From NCBI GenBank assembly GCA_949294665.1, contig CASFID010000032.1, positions 1-44,646 of the forward strand: 44,646 nt of DNA, in the 5' to 3' direction. Source of the stretch: an uncultured Eubacteriales bacterium (GTDB lineage: Bacteria > Bacillota > Clostridia > Lachnospirales > Lachnospiraceae). The translations under genes were made by a program, and so were the position numbers. This document shows, piece by piece, positions 25,025 to 33,280 of this stretch. Under the pieces are notes generated by a model. The model did not search any database, had not been told where the DNA came from, and saw nothing but the letters and a program-made list of their open reading frames with translations. Within the stretch, counting starts at the first letter, position 1, and every line of letters starts with the position of its first letter.

Positions 25025-25450
25025 ATGAGCGTATCAGTAGTATATTGGAGCGGAACCGGAAATACCCGGGCCATGGCGGAAGCTGTGGCAGAAGGGATCA
25101 AAGAGGCAGGGGAGGAGGCTGTTGTCCTGGAAGTGGGCGGCGCCGATGCGAAGTCGCTTGCATCAGAGGACGCATTTGCACTGGGCTGCCCGTCCATGGG
25201 AGCGGAACAGCTTGAAGAGACGGAGATGGAGCCCTTTGTGGAAACGCTGGAACCGCTCGTGGCGGGAAAGAAGATCCTGCTGTTCGGTTCCTACGGCTGG
25301 GGAGACGGAGAGTGGATGCGGGACTGGTCACAGCGCATGGAGAATGCCGGTGCAGTGCTCATAAGAGACGAGGGCGTCATTGCAAATGAAGCTCCGGACG
25401 ACGAGGCGCTGCAAGAGTGCCGCGCGGCAGGAAAAGATCTGGCGTCATAG
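25025..25450 (+). CDS. Flavodoxin
   Basis: A 141-residue short-chain flavodoxin carrying FMN as a one- or two-electron carrier. The phosphate loop WSGTGNTRAMAE (8-19) is intact, ALGCPSMGAEQLEE matches the first flavin loop and FGSYGWGDGEWMRDW the second. It replaces ferredoxin in many anaerobes when iron is short. A GGAGGAGAAGAG site precedes the ATG at 25025. It follows the DUF3793 gene by 68 bases with no visible promoter, so both probably share the Fur-like control at 24249-24352. No strong terminator was seen after it. Confidence 0.95.
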   Translation: MSVSVVYWSGTGNTRAMAEAVAEGIKEAGEEAVVLEVGGADAKSLASEDAFALGCPSMGAEQLEETEMEPFVETLEPLVAGKKILLFGSYGWGDGEWMRDWSQRMENAGAVLIRDEGVIANEAPDDEALQECRAAGKDLAS

Positions 25451-25526
25451 ACGGGCCTCAGTCTGCGCCGACAAGTCCGGATCATAGATCATATATGAAA
25501 GCGTCCGGAACATATATAATCAGGCG

Positions 25527-25556
25527 TTGACAAAATCTTCTCTCTGTGCATATGAT
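25527..25556 (+). promoter_or_regulatory. Promoter of the ZIP transporter gene
   Basis: A perfect -35 TTGACA (25527-25532), 18 bases and TATGAT (25551-25556). Confidence 0.65.
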
Positions 25557-25586
25557 AAGATAACGGACTGATAACAGATAATAATG

Positions 25587-25628
25587 CCGGAAAGTTCCGT
25601 CTGTGTACCAGACATCGGAGTTTTCCGG
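25587..25628 (+). promoter_or_regulatory. Leader hairpin of the ZIP transporter transcript
   Basis: CCGGAAA (25587-25593) pairs with TTTCCGG (25622-25628), and GTCTG (25599-25603) with CAGAC (25609-25613) inside. It ends 5 bases before the AAGGGAGAG ribosome-binding region. No known riboswitch consensus was recognised. Confidence 0.45.
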
Positions 25629-25646
25629 ATATAAGGGAGAGAAGAT

Positions 25647-26429
25647 ATGGATCGGAACACACTGATAGGAATATTGATACCATTTGCCGGGACAACACTT
25701 GGCTCGGCGATGGTATTTTTCATGAGAAAGGAGATGAACGAACGGCTGCAGAAACTGCTGCTGGGGTTTGCGTCAGGCGTCATGATCGCGGCTTCTGTGT
25801 GGTCGCTCCTGATCCCCGCCATTGATATGGCGGAACAGGAAGGAGGCGTTCCCTGGCTTCCGCCGGCGGTGGGCTTTCTGCTCGGAATGGGGTTTTTGCT
25901 CCTGCTGGATACACTGACGCCTCATCTTCATTTTACGGATGAGGAGCCGGAGGGGGTTCCGTCGCATTTAAAAAAAACAACCATGCTTGTCCTTGCCGTA
26001 ACGCTCCACAATATCCCGGAAGGAATGGCGGTAGGCGTTACGTTCGCAGGGGTGCTGTCTGAAAATACGGCGATGACGCTTGCGGGGGCGTTTGCCTTGT
26101 CTGTCGGTATCGCCATCCAGAATTTCCCCGAAGGGGCGATCATCTCGATGCCGCTTAAAGGACAGGGGCTGTCAAAGGCGCGTGCGTTCGCCTATGGTGC
26201 GCTCTCCGGGATCGTGGAGCCGGCAGCGGCTTTTGTTACGATCCTGCTGACCGGGCTCGTAGTCCCGCTGCTCCCTTATTTCCTGGCGTTTGCGGCAGGA
26301 GCTATGATCTATGTCGTGGTTGAGGAACTGATCCCTGAGGCGCAGGCGGGGGAACATTCCAATATCAGTACGGTGGGAGTCGCTGTGGGATTCGTGCTCA
26401 TGATGATACTGGATGTGGCGTTGGGCTGA
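25647..26429 (+). CDS. zupT: ZIP family divalent metal transporter
   Basis: A 260-residue integral membrane protein with about eight hydrophobic segments. The metal-binding signatures of ZIP transporters are intact: LHNIPEGMAVG in helix 4 and QNFPEGAIISMPL in helix 5, with a short His-containing loop (PHLHFTDEE) before them. Members bring zinc, iron, manganese or cobalt into the cytoplasm; which metal applies here cannot be read. It has its own promoter and a hairpin leader. The symbol follows the bacterial family name; a GufA-type label is equally possible. The gene stands next to a flavodoxin pair with iron-type control, but shares no transcript with it by this reading. Confidence 0.9.
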   Translation: MDRNTLIGILIPFAGTTLGSAMVFFMRKEMNERLQKLLLGFASGVMIAASVWSLLIPAIDMAEQEGGVPWLPPAVGFLLGMGFLLLLDTLTPHLHFTDEEPEGVPSHLKKTTMLVLAVTLHNIPEGMAVGVTFAGVLSENTAMTLAGAFALSVGIAIQNFPEGAIISMPLKGQGLSKARAFAYGALSGIVEPAAAFVTILLTGLVVPLLPYFLAFAAGAMIYVVVEELIPEAQAGEHSNISTVGVAVGFVLMMILDVALG

Positions 26430-26502
26430 AACTCTGTGTTTGCCGGTCTGATGTGTCCGGCAGGAAATCCACATTGCAGGGCTGATCGGAGGTACAAAAG
26501 TT

Positions 26503-27273
26503 ATGATAGATCACAGTGCGGCAAGAGAGGCGTTTGAGAGATATCTGGACGGTTATGACCGGGAGAATGACAAGGTAAAACTCAAGATCGTGCATACTTA
26601 CGGCGTGGTTGCGAGGAGCGCCGAGATTGCGGGACGCATGGGCCTTGAAGAAGAGGATGTTTCGCTTGCGCGCATCATCGCGCTTCTGCACGATATCGGG
26701 AGGTTTGAACAGCTTAAAAGATATGACAGTTTTATGCCGGATACGATGGATCACGCGTCTTACGGCGTGCAGGTGCTGTTTGGAGAGAACATGATCCGCA
26801 GGTTCGTTCCGGAGGATACATGGGACGAGATCATCAGAACGGCGATCGCAAAACACAGCGACTTTGTCCTGACGGGAATAGACGATGAGCGGTCGCTTCT
26901 CCACGCCCGCATGATCCGTGATGCAGATAAACTGGACAATTGCAGGGTAAAACTTGAGGACGCCCTTGAGACGTTTATGGGGGCGGATGCCCGGGAGATC
27001 GGAGCCGCGCAGATATCGCCGAAAGTCCGCAGAGACGCTCTTGAGGGACGGAGCGTCCTGTCGGAAGACAGGAAAACACTGATGGACTTTTGGGTATCCT
27101 ATCTGGCGTACTTCTATGATCTGAATTTCCGGGCGAGTCTGGATATAGTGGAAGAGAATCACTATGTGCAGAAGATCATACGCCGGATCCCCTATACGGA
27201 GCCGGAGACGGCAGAAACGATGAGAGAACTGGAGGACCGTCTGACGGAATATATCCATAAAGCAAAACGATAA
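26503..27273 (+). CDS. HD-domain phosphohydrolase
   Basis: A 256-residue cytoplasmic protein with the HD metal-binding set: a histidine in KIVHTYGVV, the HD pair in ALLHDIGRFEQ, histidines in MDHASYGVQVL and AIAKHSDF, and the closing aspartate in DADKLDN. HD proteins cleave phosphate esters, often nucleotides or second messengers; the substrate is not apparent. It lacks GYP motifs, so it is not a c-di-GMP HD-GYP enzyme. GGAGG stands upstream of the ATG at a suitable distance. It follows the ZIP gene by 73 bases and may be co-transcribed with it. Confidence 0.85.
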   Translation: MIDHSAAREAFERYLDGYDRENDKVKLKIVHTYGVVARSAEIAGRMGLEEEDVSLARIIALLHDIGRFEQLKRYDSFMPDTMDHASYGVQVLFGENMIRRFVPEDTWDEIIRTAIAKHSDFVLTGIDDERSLLHARMIRDADKLDNCRVKLEDALETFMGADAREIGAAQISPKVRRDALEGRSVLSEDRKTLMDFWVSYLAYFYDLNFRASLDIVEENHYVQKIIRRIPYTEPETAETMRELEDRLTEYIHKAKR

Positions 27274-27368
27274 TCACAGGAATTCCGGATGGCATATCCC
27301 GGGATCGTAAGCGTCTGAAGAGATCTCGGGCGAGCCCGGATTGATTCCGGCGCTGCGCAAACGCAAAG

Positions 27369-27402
27369 AAAGAGCGCTGCAGTCATCTGCGGCGCTCTTT
27401 TA
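27369..27402. terminator. Bidirectional terminator between the HD-domain and nitrilase genes
   Basis: AGAGCGCTGCAG (27371-27382) pairs with CTGCGGCGCTCT (27387-27398) with one mismatch. T-rich runs follow on both strands. The stem contains the last codons and stop of the nitrilase gene (27383-27385). Confidence 0.8.
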
Positions 27403-28216
27403 GTGAATATACATCATCTCTTAAATGCCTGAGAACCGGGATCTGTTCTCTTGCTTCATCGCACAATGCCAGGTCTATTTCCGTGATCCGCAGTTCTTCC
27501 TTGTCTTCTGTCTGAGAAATTGTATTGCCCCATGGATCTGTTATGATGCTGTGGCTCCAGGATACATAAGAGGAATCGGCGTCTCTTGCCGGGGCGGTGC
27601 CAATGAGAAACATCTGATTGAAAACCGCCTGGGAACGGAACAGAAGCTCCCAGTGCATGGGACCGGTCGTCATATTGAAGGACGCGGGGACAAGGACGAT
27701 CTTTGCGCCTCTTGCAGCCATAAGACGGAACAGTTCCGGGAAGCGGATATCATAGCAGACTGCAAGCCCCATGGCGCAGAATTCTGTTTCAAATACCGTG
27801 ACGTCATTTCCGGCAGAGAGTACAGCAGATTCCTGAAAATGCTGTCCGTTTTTTACACGGATATCAAAAAGGTGCATTTTTCTGTGCCTGGCGATCTGCC
27901 GTCCATTGCGGTCGAATACATAGGCTGTGTTGTATATTTTCCCGTCGGATGCCCTTTCGGGCATGGTGCCGGCAGAAAGGTATATGCCGAAGCTGCGGGA
28001 GAGATCAGAACATGTCTGCCAGAGTGGACCTCCCTCTTCCTCGGCAAAAACGGGAAAGCAATCGACGTCATAAGGGCAGCAGAACATCTCGGGAAGAGCG
28101 AGAAGATCCGCGTTTCCTTCCACTGCCTGTTGTGCCAGAGTTTCAAGCGCTTGCGTCAGTTTCTTTCTGTCCGTGCATACGGGCATCTGCGCCTGCGCGA
28201 TCCGTAATGTGGTCAT
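27383..28216 (-). CDS. Carbon-nitrogen hydrolase (nitrilase superfamily, Nit2/omega-amidase-like)
   Basis: A 277-residue cytoplasmic amidase with the complete catalytic triad: Glu43 in LLALPEMF, Lys113 in HRKMHLFDI and Cys154 in AVCYDIRFPELFR. The HLFDI and CYDIRFPE spellings and length fit the omega-amidase (Nit2) group, which hydrolyses alpha-ketoglutaramate and alpha-ketosuccinamate, products of glutamine and asparagine transamination. Other amide substrates are possible. Its ATG overlaps the stop of the upstream lipoprotein gene by 4 bases (ATGA), indicating translational coupling. Confidence 0.9.
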   Translation of the reverse strand: MTTLRIAQAQMPVCTDRKKLTQALETLAQQAVEGNADLLALPEMFCCPYDVDCFPVFAEEEGGPLWQTCSDLSRSFGIYLSAGTMPERASDGKIYNTAYVFDRNGRQIARHRKMHLFDIRVKNGQHFQESAVLSAGNDVTVFETEFCAMGLAVCYDIRFPELFRLMAARGAKIVLVPASFNMTTGPMHWELLFRSQAVFNQMFLIGTAPARDADSSYVSWSHSIITDPWGNTISQTEDKEELRITEIDLALCDEAREQIPVLRHLRDDVYSLKERRR

Positions 28217-29331
28217 GGCGTGTCTCCTTTCTGCTGTCCGCTGTAGGAATAGGAGTCTATCAGATCAAAGGAGGAGCCGGTCAGTTCCGTGAAGAGATCG
28301 CTATCGATAAAAGGCTCTTCGGAGAGCAGGACCTGAGCGCCGTCTTCTGTGTAATAATACTGTTCGTTTATATAATAGCCGGCTTCTTCAGACCAGCATT
28401 CCAACGGGATGTGGTAAGAGTAAGAAAAGGAGCAGGTGCGGCCGTCGGCGGAGGTGAATGTGAATTCCCCGGGGGTGCCGGCGACGTCATAAGTTCCTTC
28501 GCGGAGCAATACCTCGTACAGACATCCGAACGTCATGCTGTCCGAATATCGCAGGATCAGCTCAGGGTAACACAGCTGCATACCGTCAGCGCGGGTGATC
28601 GTAAAACGGTAATCTCCATTTTTATTTACCGCGTCCTGCATCTGTTCCCGGGTGAGCTGTTCTGTCCCGAGTCTGTAGGTGACGGCATATCTTGCAAATC
28701 CATCCTGCGCTTTCTTTTCTAAACTGTCGGCGTCGCCTGTCTCAAATACATAGGTGTCATGGTATGCGGCGGCGTATGGAGAGGCCTCATTGAGCAAAGT
28801 AAGAGGTTCCCGATAAGCCAGGGAATACTGCATACTGCAGGGGAATTCCTGACCGGCGATATAGTTTTCCAGTTGCTTTAATTCACCGCAGAGTGTGCGG
28901 ATCTCCCGGTATGTGTCATAAACCGCGGTTATATCCAGCATCCGGCCGCCACGGTCTTCCTCTATACCGAACCCGCTCAGGGCATCCGGATATTCCTCCA
29001 GATAACGATCAAGATAATATTTTCCCATTTCGAGGTGATAGGTCGTTTCCATCGTATAATCCATAAACAGGCTGTAAGTGGCGTGGCTGATAAGCTCGAA
29101 CTCGATTTCGGGCTTATCTTTTAAATGTGCGCTCCATATCCGGTCGGTATATCCTGCGTCATTCTTGCGCTCCGTATAATCTCTGGATACGGCGATCGTC
29201 TCGTCGATGACGTTCTCTTTGAACCATTCAGCGGCCTCGTCTCTTTTGTAATGGCGGCAGCCTGAGAGAGTTAAGACGCACAGCAGCATAAGGAAGAAAA
29301 CGAGGACCAGTTTTCCGGCATATTTCTTCAT
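28213..29331 (-). CDS. Putative lipoprotein, function unknown
   Basis: A 372-residue protein with a lipoprotein signal peptide: charged start MKKYAGK, hydrophobic core, and lipobox LSGC with the lipidated Cys25. The mature part has no recognised domain. It is rich in aromatic residues, and tyrosine-heavy stretches such as FSYSYHIPLECWSEEAGYYI mark the C-terminal part. An AGGAGG site lies before the ATG. It overlaps the nitrilase start by 4 bases and follows the LacI-family gene by 26 bases on the same strand, so it could share that transcript. A surface role is inferred from the signal peptide. Confidence 0.6.
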   Translation of the reverse strand: MKKYAGKLVLVFFLMLLCVLTLSGCRHYKRDEAAEWFKENVIDETIAVSRDYTERKNDAGYTDRIWSAHLKDKPEIEFELISHATYSLFMDYTMETTYHLEMGKYYLDRYLEEYPDALSGFGIEEDRGGRMLDITAVYDTYREIRTLCGELKQLENYIAGQEFPCSMQYSLAYREPLTLLNEASPYAAAYHDTYVFETGDADSLEKKAQDGFARYAVTYRLGTEQLTREQMQDAVNKNGDYRFTITRADGMQLCYPELILRYSDSMTFGCLYEVLLREGTYDVAGTPGEFTFTSADGRTCSFSYSYHIPLECWSEEAGYYINEQYYYTEDGAQVLLSEEPFIDSDLFTELTGSSFDLIDSYSYSGQQKGDTP

Positions 29332-29357
29332 GGATATGCTTCCTCCTTTCGAGAGAT

Positions 29358-30362
29358 TCAGCGCACGGCAGGCGCGGACGTGGAATCCCGTACGATAAGT
29401 TCTGCGTGGAGCAGGACGGTACCCAGCGGCACGCCGTTTAACAGTCCGCTCAGCGCGTTGAACCCGCTCTTTCCGAGCTGGATGCGGTCCTGTCGGACGG
29501 TCGTGAGCGGAGGTGATGTATACGCCGAGAGCGGGATGTCATCGAAGCCGATGATGCTGATATCTCTCGGAATCCGAAATCCAAGTTGCTGGCATTGCGT
29601 GATCGCAGCGCTGGCAAAGGTATCCTGGCAGCATATGATCGCCGTCATCCCCATATTGAGAAAACGGGGCAGATGTTTTTCCATACACTCGGACAGATAA
29701 AAGGAACATCCGGCGTAGGACGTGTCTGCTTTCAGTCCGTGGCTGCGCATTGCCTGAAAGAACGCTCTGTGGCGTACCTGCATGATATGGGAACCAAGCG
29801 CGCTGCTTAAATATCCGATTTTCTTATGTCCCAGTTCTTTCAGGTGGCCTATAGCCAGATCCATGCCTTCTTCATTGTCGATACCTACATAGGAGATCAT
29901 TGGATTGCCGATGATGTGATTATCATAGAGGACGGTTGGAGTGTGACAGGCGTGAAACTCTTTCATCCACGGTTCGGCAAGGGAAAAACCAAGCAGAAAG
30001 GCTCCCGAAAAGTCATGCTGCAGCATAAAAGCTTCATAGGAAATCTCCCGCTGGACATCTGCGTCTACCGGAACGACCGCCACCTCATATCCCGTCGGCT
30101 CTGCGATCTGCCGGAACCCCATGATGATGTCGTAGGCAAAATGGTGCGGCTCTTCATATTGAATATTGTTCCTCTGTACGATAACACACAGTTTTTTCGC
30201 CGGTTTTTTATAACGGCGCAGTTTCGTGTATCCAAGCTCCACGGCTGTTTCGAGTATTTGTTTTTGTAATGTTTCGCTGATGTCGGGGGCGCTGTTCAGT
30301 GCTTTTGACACAGTGCTTTTGGAAATGCCCAGTTTATCAGCGATATCCTGTATTGTAGTCAT
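29358..30362 (-). CDS. LacI-family transcriptional regulator of the maltodextrin locus
   Basis: A 334-residue regulator with an N-terminal LacI helix-turn-helix (TIQDIADKLGISKSTVSKAL, 3-22) and hinge, followed by a periplasmic-binding-protein-like effector domain (GIDNEEGMDLAIGHLKELGHKKIGYL, ISIIGFDDIPLSAYTSPPLTTVRQ). It is divergent from the binding-protein gene at 30647, the usual place for a local MalR-type repressor or activator. The intergenic region has a perfect AAGTTTC-N6-GAAACTT repeat and an AAGCGCT core typical of LacI operators. The effector is probably maltose or a maltodextrin, by inference from the target operon. Confidence 0.9.
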   Translation of the reverse strand: MTTIQDIADKLGISKSTVSKALNSAPDISETLQKQILETAVELGYTKLRRYKKPAKKLCVIVQRNNIQYEEPHHFAYDIIMGFRQIAEPTGYEVAVVPVDADVQREISYEAFMLQHDFSGAFLLGFSLAEPWMKEFHACHTPTVLYDNHIIGNPMISYVGIDNEEGMDLAIGHLKELGHKKIGYLSSALGSHIMQVRHRAFFQAMRSHGLKADTSYAGCSFYLSECMEKHLPRFLNMGMTAIICCQDTFASAAITQCQQLGFRIPRDISIIGFDDIPLSAYTSPPLTTVRQDRIQLGKSGFNALSGLLNGVPLGTVLLHAELIVRDSTSAPAVR

Positions 30363-30403
30363 TGATCTGCTATCTCCCTGATTTCCGAAAAACTTCTGAA
30401 AAT

Positions 30404-30432
30404 ATTATATAAAAAAATGGCAGTGAAATCAA
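30404..30432 (-). promoter_or_regulatory. Promoter of the LacI-family regulator
   Basis: On the minus strand TTGATT (30427-30432), 17 bases and a perfect TATAAT (30404-30409). Confidence 0.75.
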
Positions 30433-30465
30433 TGCGAATAATGGAAGACCTGATATGGTTTAGAT

Positions 30466-30485
30466 AAGTTTCGGAAAAGAAACTT
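30466..30485. promoter_or_regulatory. Inverted repeat in the divergent maltodextrin promoter region
   Basis: AAGTTTC (30466-30472), six bases, GAAACTT (30479-30485): a perfect 7-bp inverted repeat between the two divergent promoters, a candidate regulator site. Confidence 0.45.
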
Positions 30486-30549
30486 TCGGGAGATTGTATA
30501 ACAAATATGCACAAAAAATACATATGAAAATTATGCATAACAGATAAAA

Positions 30550-30563
30550 TTGAAGCGCTAAAT
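30550..30563. promoter_or_regulatory. LacI/CcpA-type operator candidate
   Basis: TTGAAGCGCTAAAT has the central CG and AAGCGCT core shared by LacI-family operators and catabolite-response elements. It lies 10 bases before the -35 of the operon promoter, so it could serve the local regulator or CcpA. Confidence 0.4.
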
Positions 30564-30572
30564 GAAAATGGA

Positions 30573-30601
30573 TTGACGATTTATCCCAATAAGCGTATTA
30601 T
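30573..30601 (+). promoter_or_regulatory. Promoter of the maltodextrin operon
   Basis: TTGACG (30573-30578), 17 bases, TATTAT (30596-30601); start near 30608. Confidence 0.7.
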
Positions 30602-30646
30602 ATGGACTAACGAAACAATACGAAATATATAAGGGAGGATGTAGGT

Positions 30647-31882
30647 ATGAGAAAAAGAGCGGTGTCAGCGCTGACGGCGGCAGTCATGGCCGTATCGCTG
30701 GCGGCAGCAGGGCTCACGGGATGCGAAAGCAAAGACGGCGGAAAAGAATCTGTGCGCCTGATGGTCTGGTCTCCTCAGGGGGATCAGTCGAAAGAAAAAG
30801 GGGAATGGCTGCAGACATGCTGTAATGCTTTTGCCGGGGAACACCCGGAATGGGACATTACATTTGTCTATGGCGTGGCGGATGAGGCCAGTTCGGCAGG
30901 TCAGGTCTCGCAGGACGCAGAGGCGAGTGCGGACGTTTTCCTGTATGCAAACGATAATCTGACGACGATGACGGATGCGGATGCTCTGGTGAAGTTCGGA
31001 GGAAAGTACAGAGAAGAGATTGAGGCGACGAACTCACAGACCTCTCTGGATTCGGTGACAAAGGATGGAGAGATATACGGCGTGCCGTTCGCTATCAATA
31101 CATGGTTTATGTTTTATGACAAGAGCGTATTTTCGGAGGAGGATGTAAAAAATCTGGATACAATGCTGGAAAAAGGCGTTGTCTCATTCCCGTTTACGAA
31201 CTCCTGGTATCTGCCGGCATTCTATATAGGAAACGGCTGTACTCTCTTTGGTGACGGAACAGACGCGTCTGCCGGGGTGGATTTCGGCGGTGAGAAGGCG
31301 CAGGAAGTAACAGATTACCTCATCGATCTGGAAGCCAATCCGAACTTCAGGATCGATGCGGATGGTTCCGGTATCGCAGGGATCCGGGACGGCAGTATCA
31401 ATGCGATATTCACAGGCTCCTGGGATGCAGCGGCGGTAAAAGAAGCGCTCGGCGACAATATGGGCGTGGCCGCACTTCCGACTTACACACTGAACGGGGA
31501 AGAAAAACAGATGTACTCCTATGCAGGTACAAAGGCCGTAGGAGTAAACGCTCAGAGCGACTATATGGTACAGGCTGTGGAGCTGGCTGTTTTCCTCGGA
31601 AATGAATATTCTCAGAGACTTCACTATGAGCTGGAAGACGTTGTCCCCTGCCACACGGCGCTTCTTGCCGATGAGGATATCCTGGCGGATGAAGTCGTGG
31701 CGGCGATCAATGACACATTTAACCGCACATCGATCCTGCAGCCGAACCTGGCCGAGATGAGCAACTGCTGGACTCCCGTGGAGAATATGGGAAAGGGGAT
31801 CCGAAACGGATCGATCACCCATGAGAATTCGGCAGAACAGACCGAACAGATGAATGAAGCAATGAACAGTGATGGAATCTGA
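30647..31882 (+). CDS. malE: Sugar ABC transporter substrate-binding lipoprotein (maltodextrin type)
   Basis: A 411-residue secreted solute-binding protein with a lipoprotein signal (lipobox LTGC, Cys26), so it is held on the outer face of the membrane. The mature part is of the family 1 type: LMVWSPQGDQSKEKGEWLQ at the start, YGVPFAINTWFMFYDKSVFS, and IFTGSWDAAAVKEALGDNMG. Context with two MalFG-type permeases and several alpha-glucan hydrolases makes maltose or maltodextrin the likely ligand. GGGAGG precedes the ATG. The symbol is used by analogy; the sequence alone does not fix the ligand. Confidence 0.88.
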   Translation: MRKRAVSALTAAVMAVSLAAAGLTGCESKDGGKESVRLMVWSPQGDQSKEKGEWLQTCCNAFAGEHPEWDITFVYGVADEASSAGQVSQDAEASADVFLYANDNLTTMTDADALVKFGGKYREEIEATNSQTSLDSVTKDGEIYGVPFAINTWFMFYDKSVFSEEDVKNLDTMLEKGVVSFPFTNSWYLPAFYIGNGCTLFGDGTDASAGVDFGGEKAQEVTDYLIDLEANPNFRIDADGSGIAGIRDGSINAIFTGSWDAAAVKEALGDNMGVAALPTYTLNGEEKQMYSYAGTKAVGVNAQSDYMVQAVELAVFLGNEYSQRLHYELEDVVPCHTALLADEDILADEVVAAINDTFNRTSILQPNLAEMSNCWTPVENMGKGIRNGSITHENSAEQTEQMNEAMNSDGI

Positions 31883-31898
31883 GAATGAGGTGACGAGG

Positions 31899-33278
31899 AT
31901 GGGAATATTGAAAAAGAGAGTAAATGAATTTCCGACTCCGTATACATGCACAAGAGCGATCCGCGAGGGCGGACCAGAGACAAAGCTCTCCATGGTGCTG
32001 ATGGGGCTGGGAAATATTATTCACGGGCAGATCACAAAAGGTCTTCTGTATCTGGCCGTGGAAGCAGCGTATATCGTTTTTATGATCATGACTGGCGCGC
32101 ACTGTCTGGCGATGCTTCCCTCGCTGGGAACTGTTGCCCAGGAAGAGGTATGGGATGAAAGTCTTCAGATCTACACTTATACAGAGGGGGACCAGTCGAT
32201 CCTGATCCTGCTTTTCGGCGTGGCGACTGTGCTGGTCACATTTCTTATGGTATGTGCGTGGAGAGGATCGCTGAAAAGTGCTTACAAGGCCGAGCGTCTT
32301 GCGAAAGAAGGAAAGCATGTCAATAATTTCGCGGAAGATCTAAAGACGCTGCTCCATGAGAATCTGCAGAGACTTCTCATGACGCCTCCGATGTTCTTTA
32401 TCGGCGCGTTCACGATCCTGCCGCTGATCTTTATGATCTGCATGGCATTTACAAATTACAGCAAGATCGACAGCCATCTGATGCTTTTTGACTGGGTGGG
32501 ACTTGACAACTTCAAGACGCTGTTCGATTCATCCAGTATCCTTGGAAGTACGTTCTGGTCAGTGCTCGGATGGACTCTTGTATGGGCGTTCTTCGCAACG
32601 TTTTCAAACTACATATTCGGTATGCTCGTCTCTCTGCTGATCAACCGGAAAGGAACGCGGGCGAAGGGATTCTGGAGATTCTGTTTCGTTCTCTCCTGTG
32701 CGGTTCCGATGTTCGTTTCGCTTCTGATCATGAGAACGATGCTGCAGCCGGAGGGCGCGATCAACGTACTGTTGAGAAATCTGGGACTGATCGCTTCCGA
32801 CGCCAGCCTTCCGTTCTTCACAGATCCGACCTGGGCGAGAGTGACTGTTATCGTGATCAATGTATGGGTCGGAGTGCCGTACACGCTCCTGCAGCTCACC
32901 GGCGTGCTGCAGAACATCCCGGCAGAGCTTTATGAGGCGGCGAGAGTGGACGGGGCGAATTCGCTCCAGATTTTCACGAAGATCACACTTCCGTATATGC
33001 TGTATGTGACGACGCCGTATCTGATCGTTACATTTACCGGAAATGTCAATAACTTCAACGTCATATACCTGCTGTCCGGCGGTGATCCCGTTACCGACCT
33101 GTCGTCCACGGCGGGCAAGACGGATCTGCTCGTCACATGGCTGTACAAACTGACTATTGACAAGCAGTATTATAATATCGGAGCCGTCATAGGTATCCTG
33201 ACATTCGTGATCCTTGCAATAGCGGCTCTGCTGACCTACAGAAACACGAAATCATACAAGGAAGAAGGAGGGTTCTAG
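31899..33278 (+). CDS. malF: Maltodextrin ABC transporter permease, MalF type
   Basis: A 459-residue membrane protein. The first 150 or so residues hold extra hydrophobic segments (GLLYLAVEAAYIVFMIMTGA, LILLFGVATVLVTFLMVCAW), then the conserved permease core follows. It includes the EAA loop EAARVDGANSLQIFTKITLP, which docks the ATPase. The N-terminal extension is a MalF trait and sets it apart from MalG-like permeases. The ATG at 31899 is chosen because GAGGTG lies about 7 bases upstream; an in-frame ATG at 31869 lies inside the end of the binding-protein gene. The next gene starts 2 bases after its stop. Confidence 0.92.
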   Translation: MGILKKRVNEFPTPYTCTRAIREGGPETKLSMVLMGLGNIIHGQITKGLLYLAVEAAYIVFMIMTGAHCLAMLPSLGTVAQEEVWDESLQIYTYTEGDQSILILLFGVATVLVTFLMVCAWRGSLKSAYKAERLAKEGKHVNNFAEDLKTLLHENLQRLLMTPPMFFIGAFTILPLIFMICMAFTNYSKIDSHLMLFDWVGLDNFKTLFDSSSILGSTFWSVLGWTLVWAFFATFSNYIFGMLVSLLINRKGTRAKGFWRFCFVLSCAVPMFVSLLIMRTMLQPEGAINVLLRNLGLIASDASLPFFTDPTWARVTVIVINVWVGVPYTLLQLTGVLQNIPAELYEAARVDGANSLQIFTKITLPYMLYVTTPYLIVTFTGNVNNFNVIYLLSGGDPVTDLSSTAGKTDLLVTWLYKLTIDKQYYNIGAVIGILTFVILAIAALLTYRNTKSYKEEGGF

Positions 33279-33280
33279 GC

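Noticed and set aside
25560-25646. Known metal riboswitch (for example NiCo or manganese type) before the ZIP gene
   Set aside because: No consensus junction sequences were found; the leader is a simple two-part stem.
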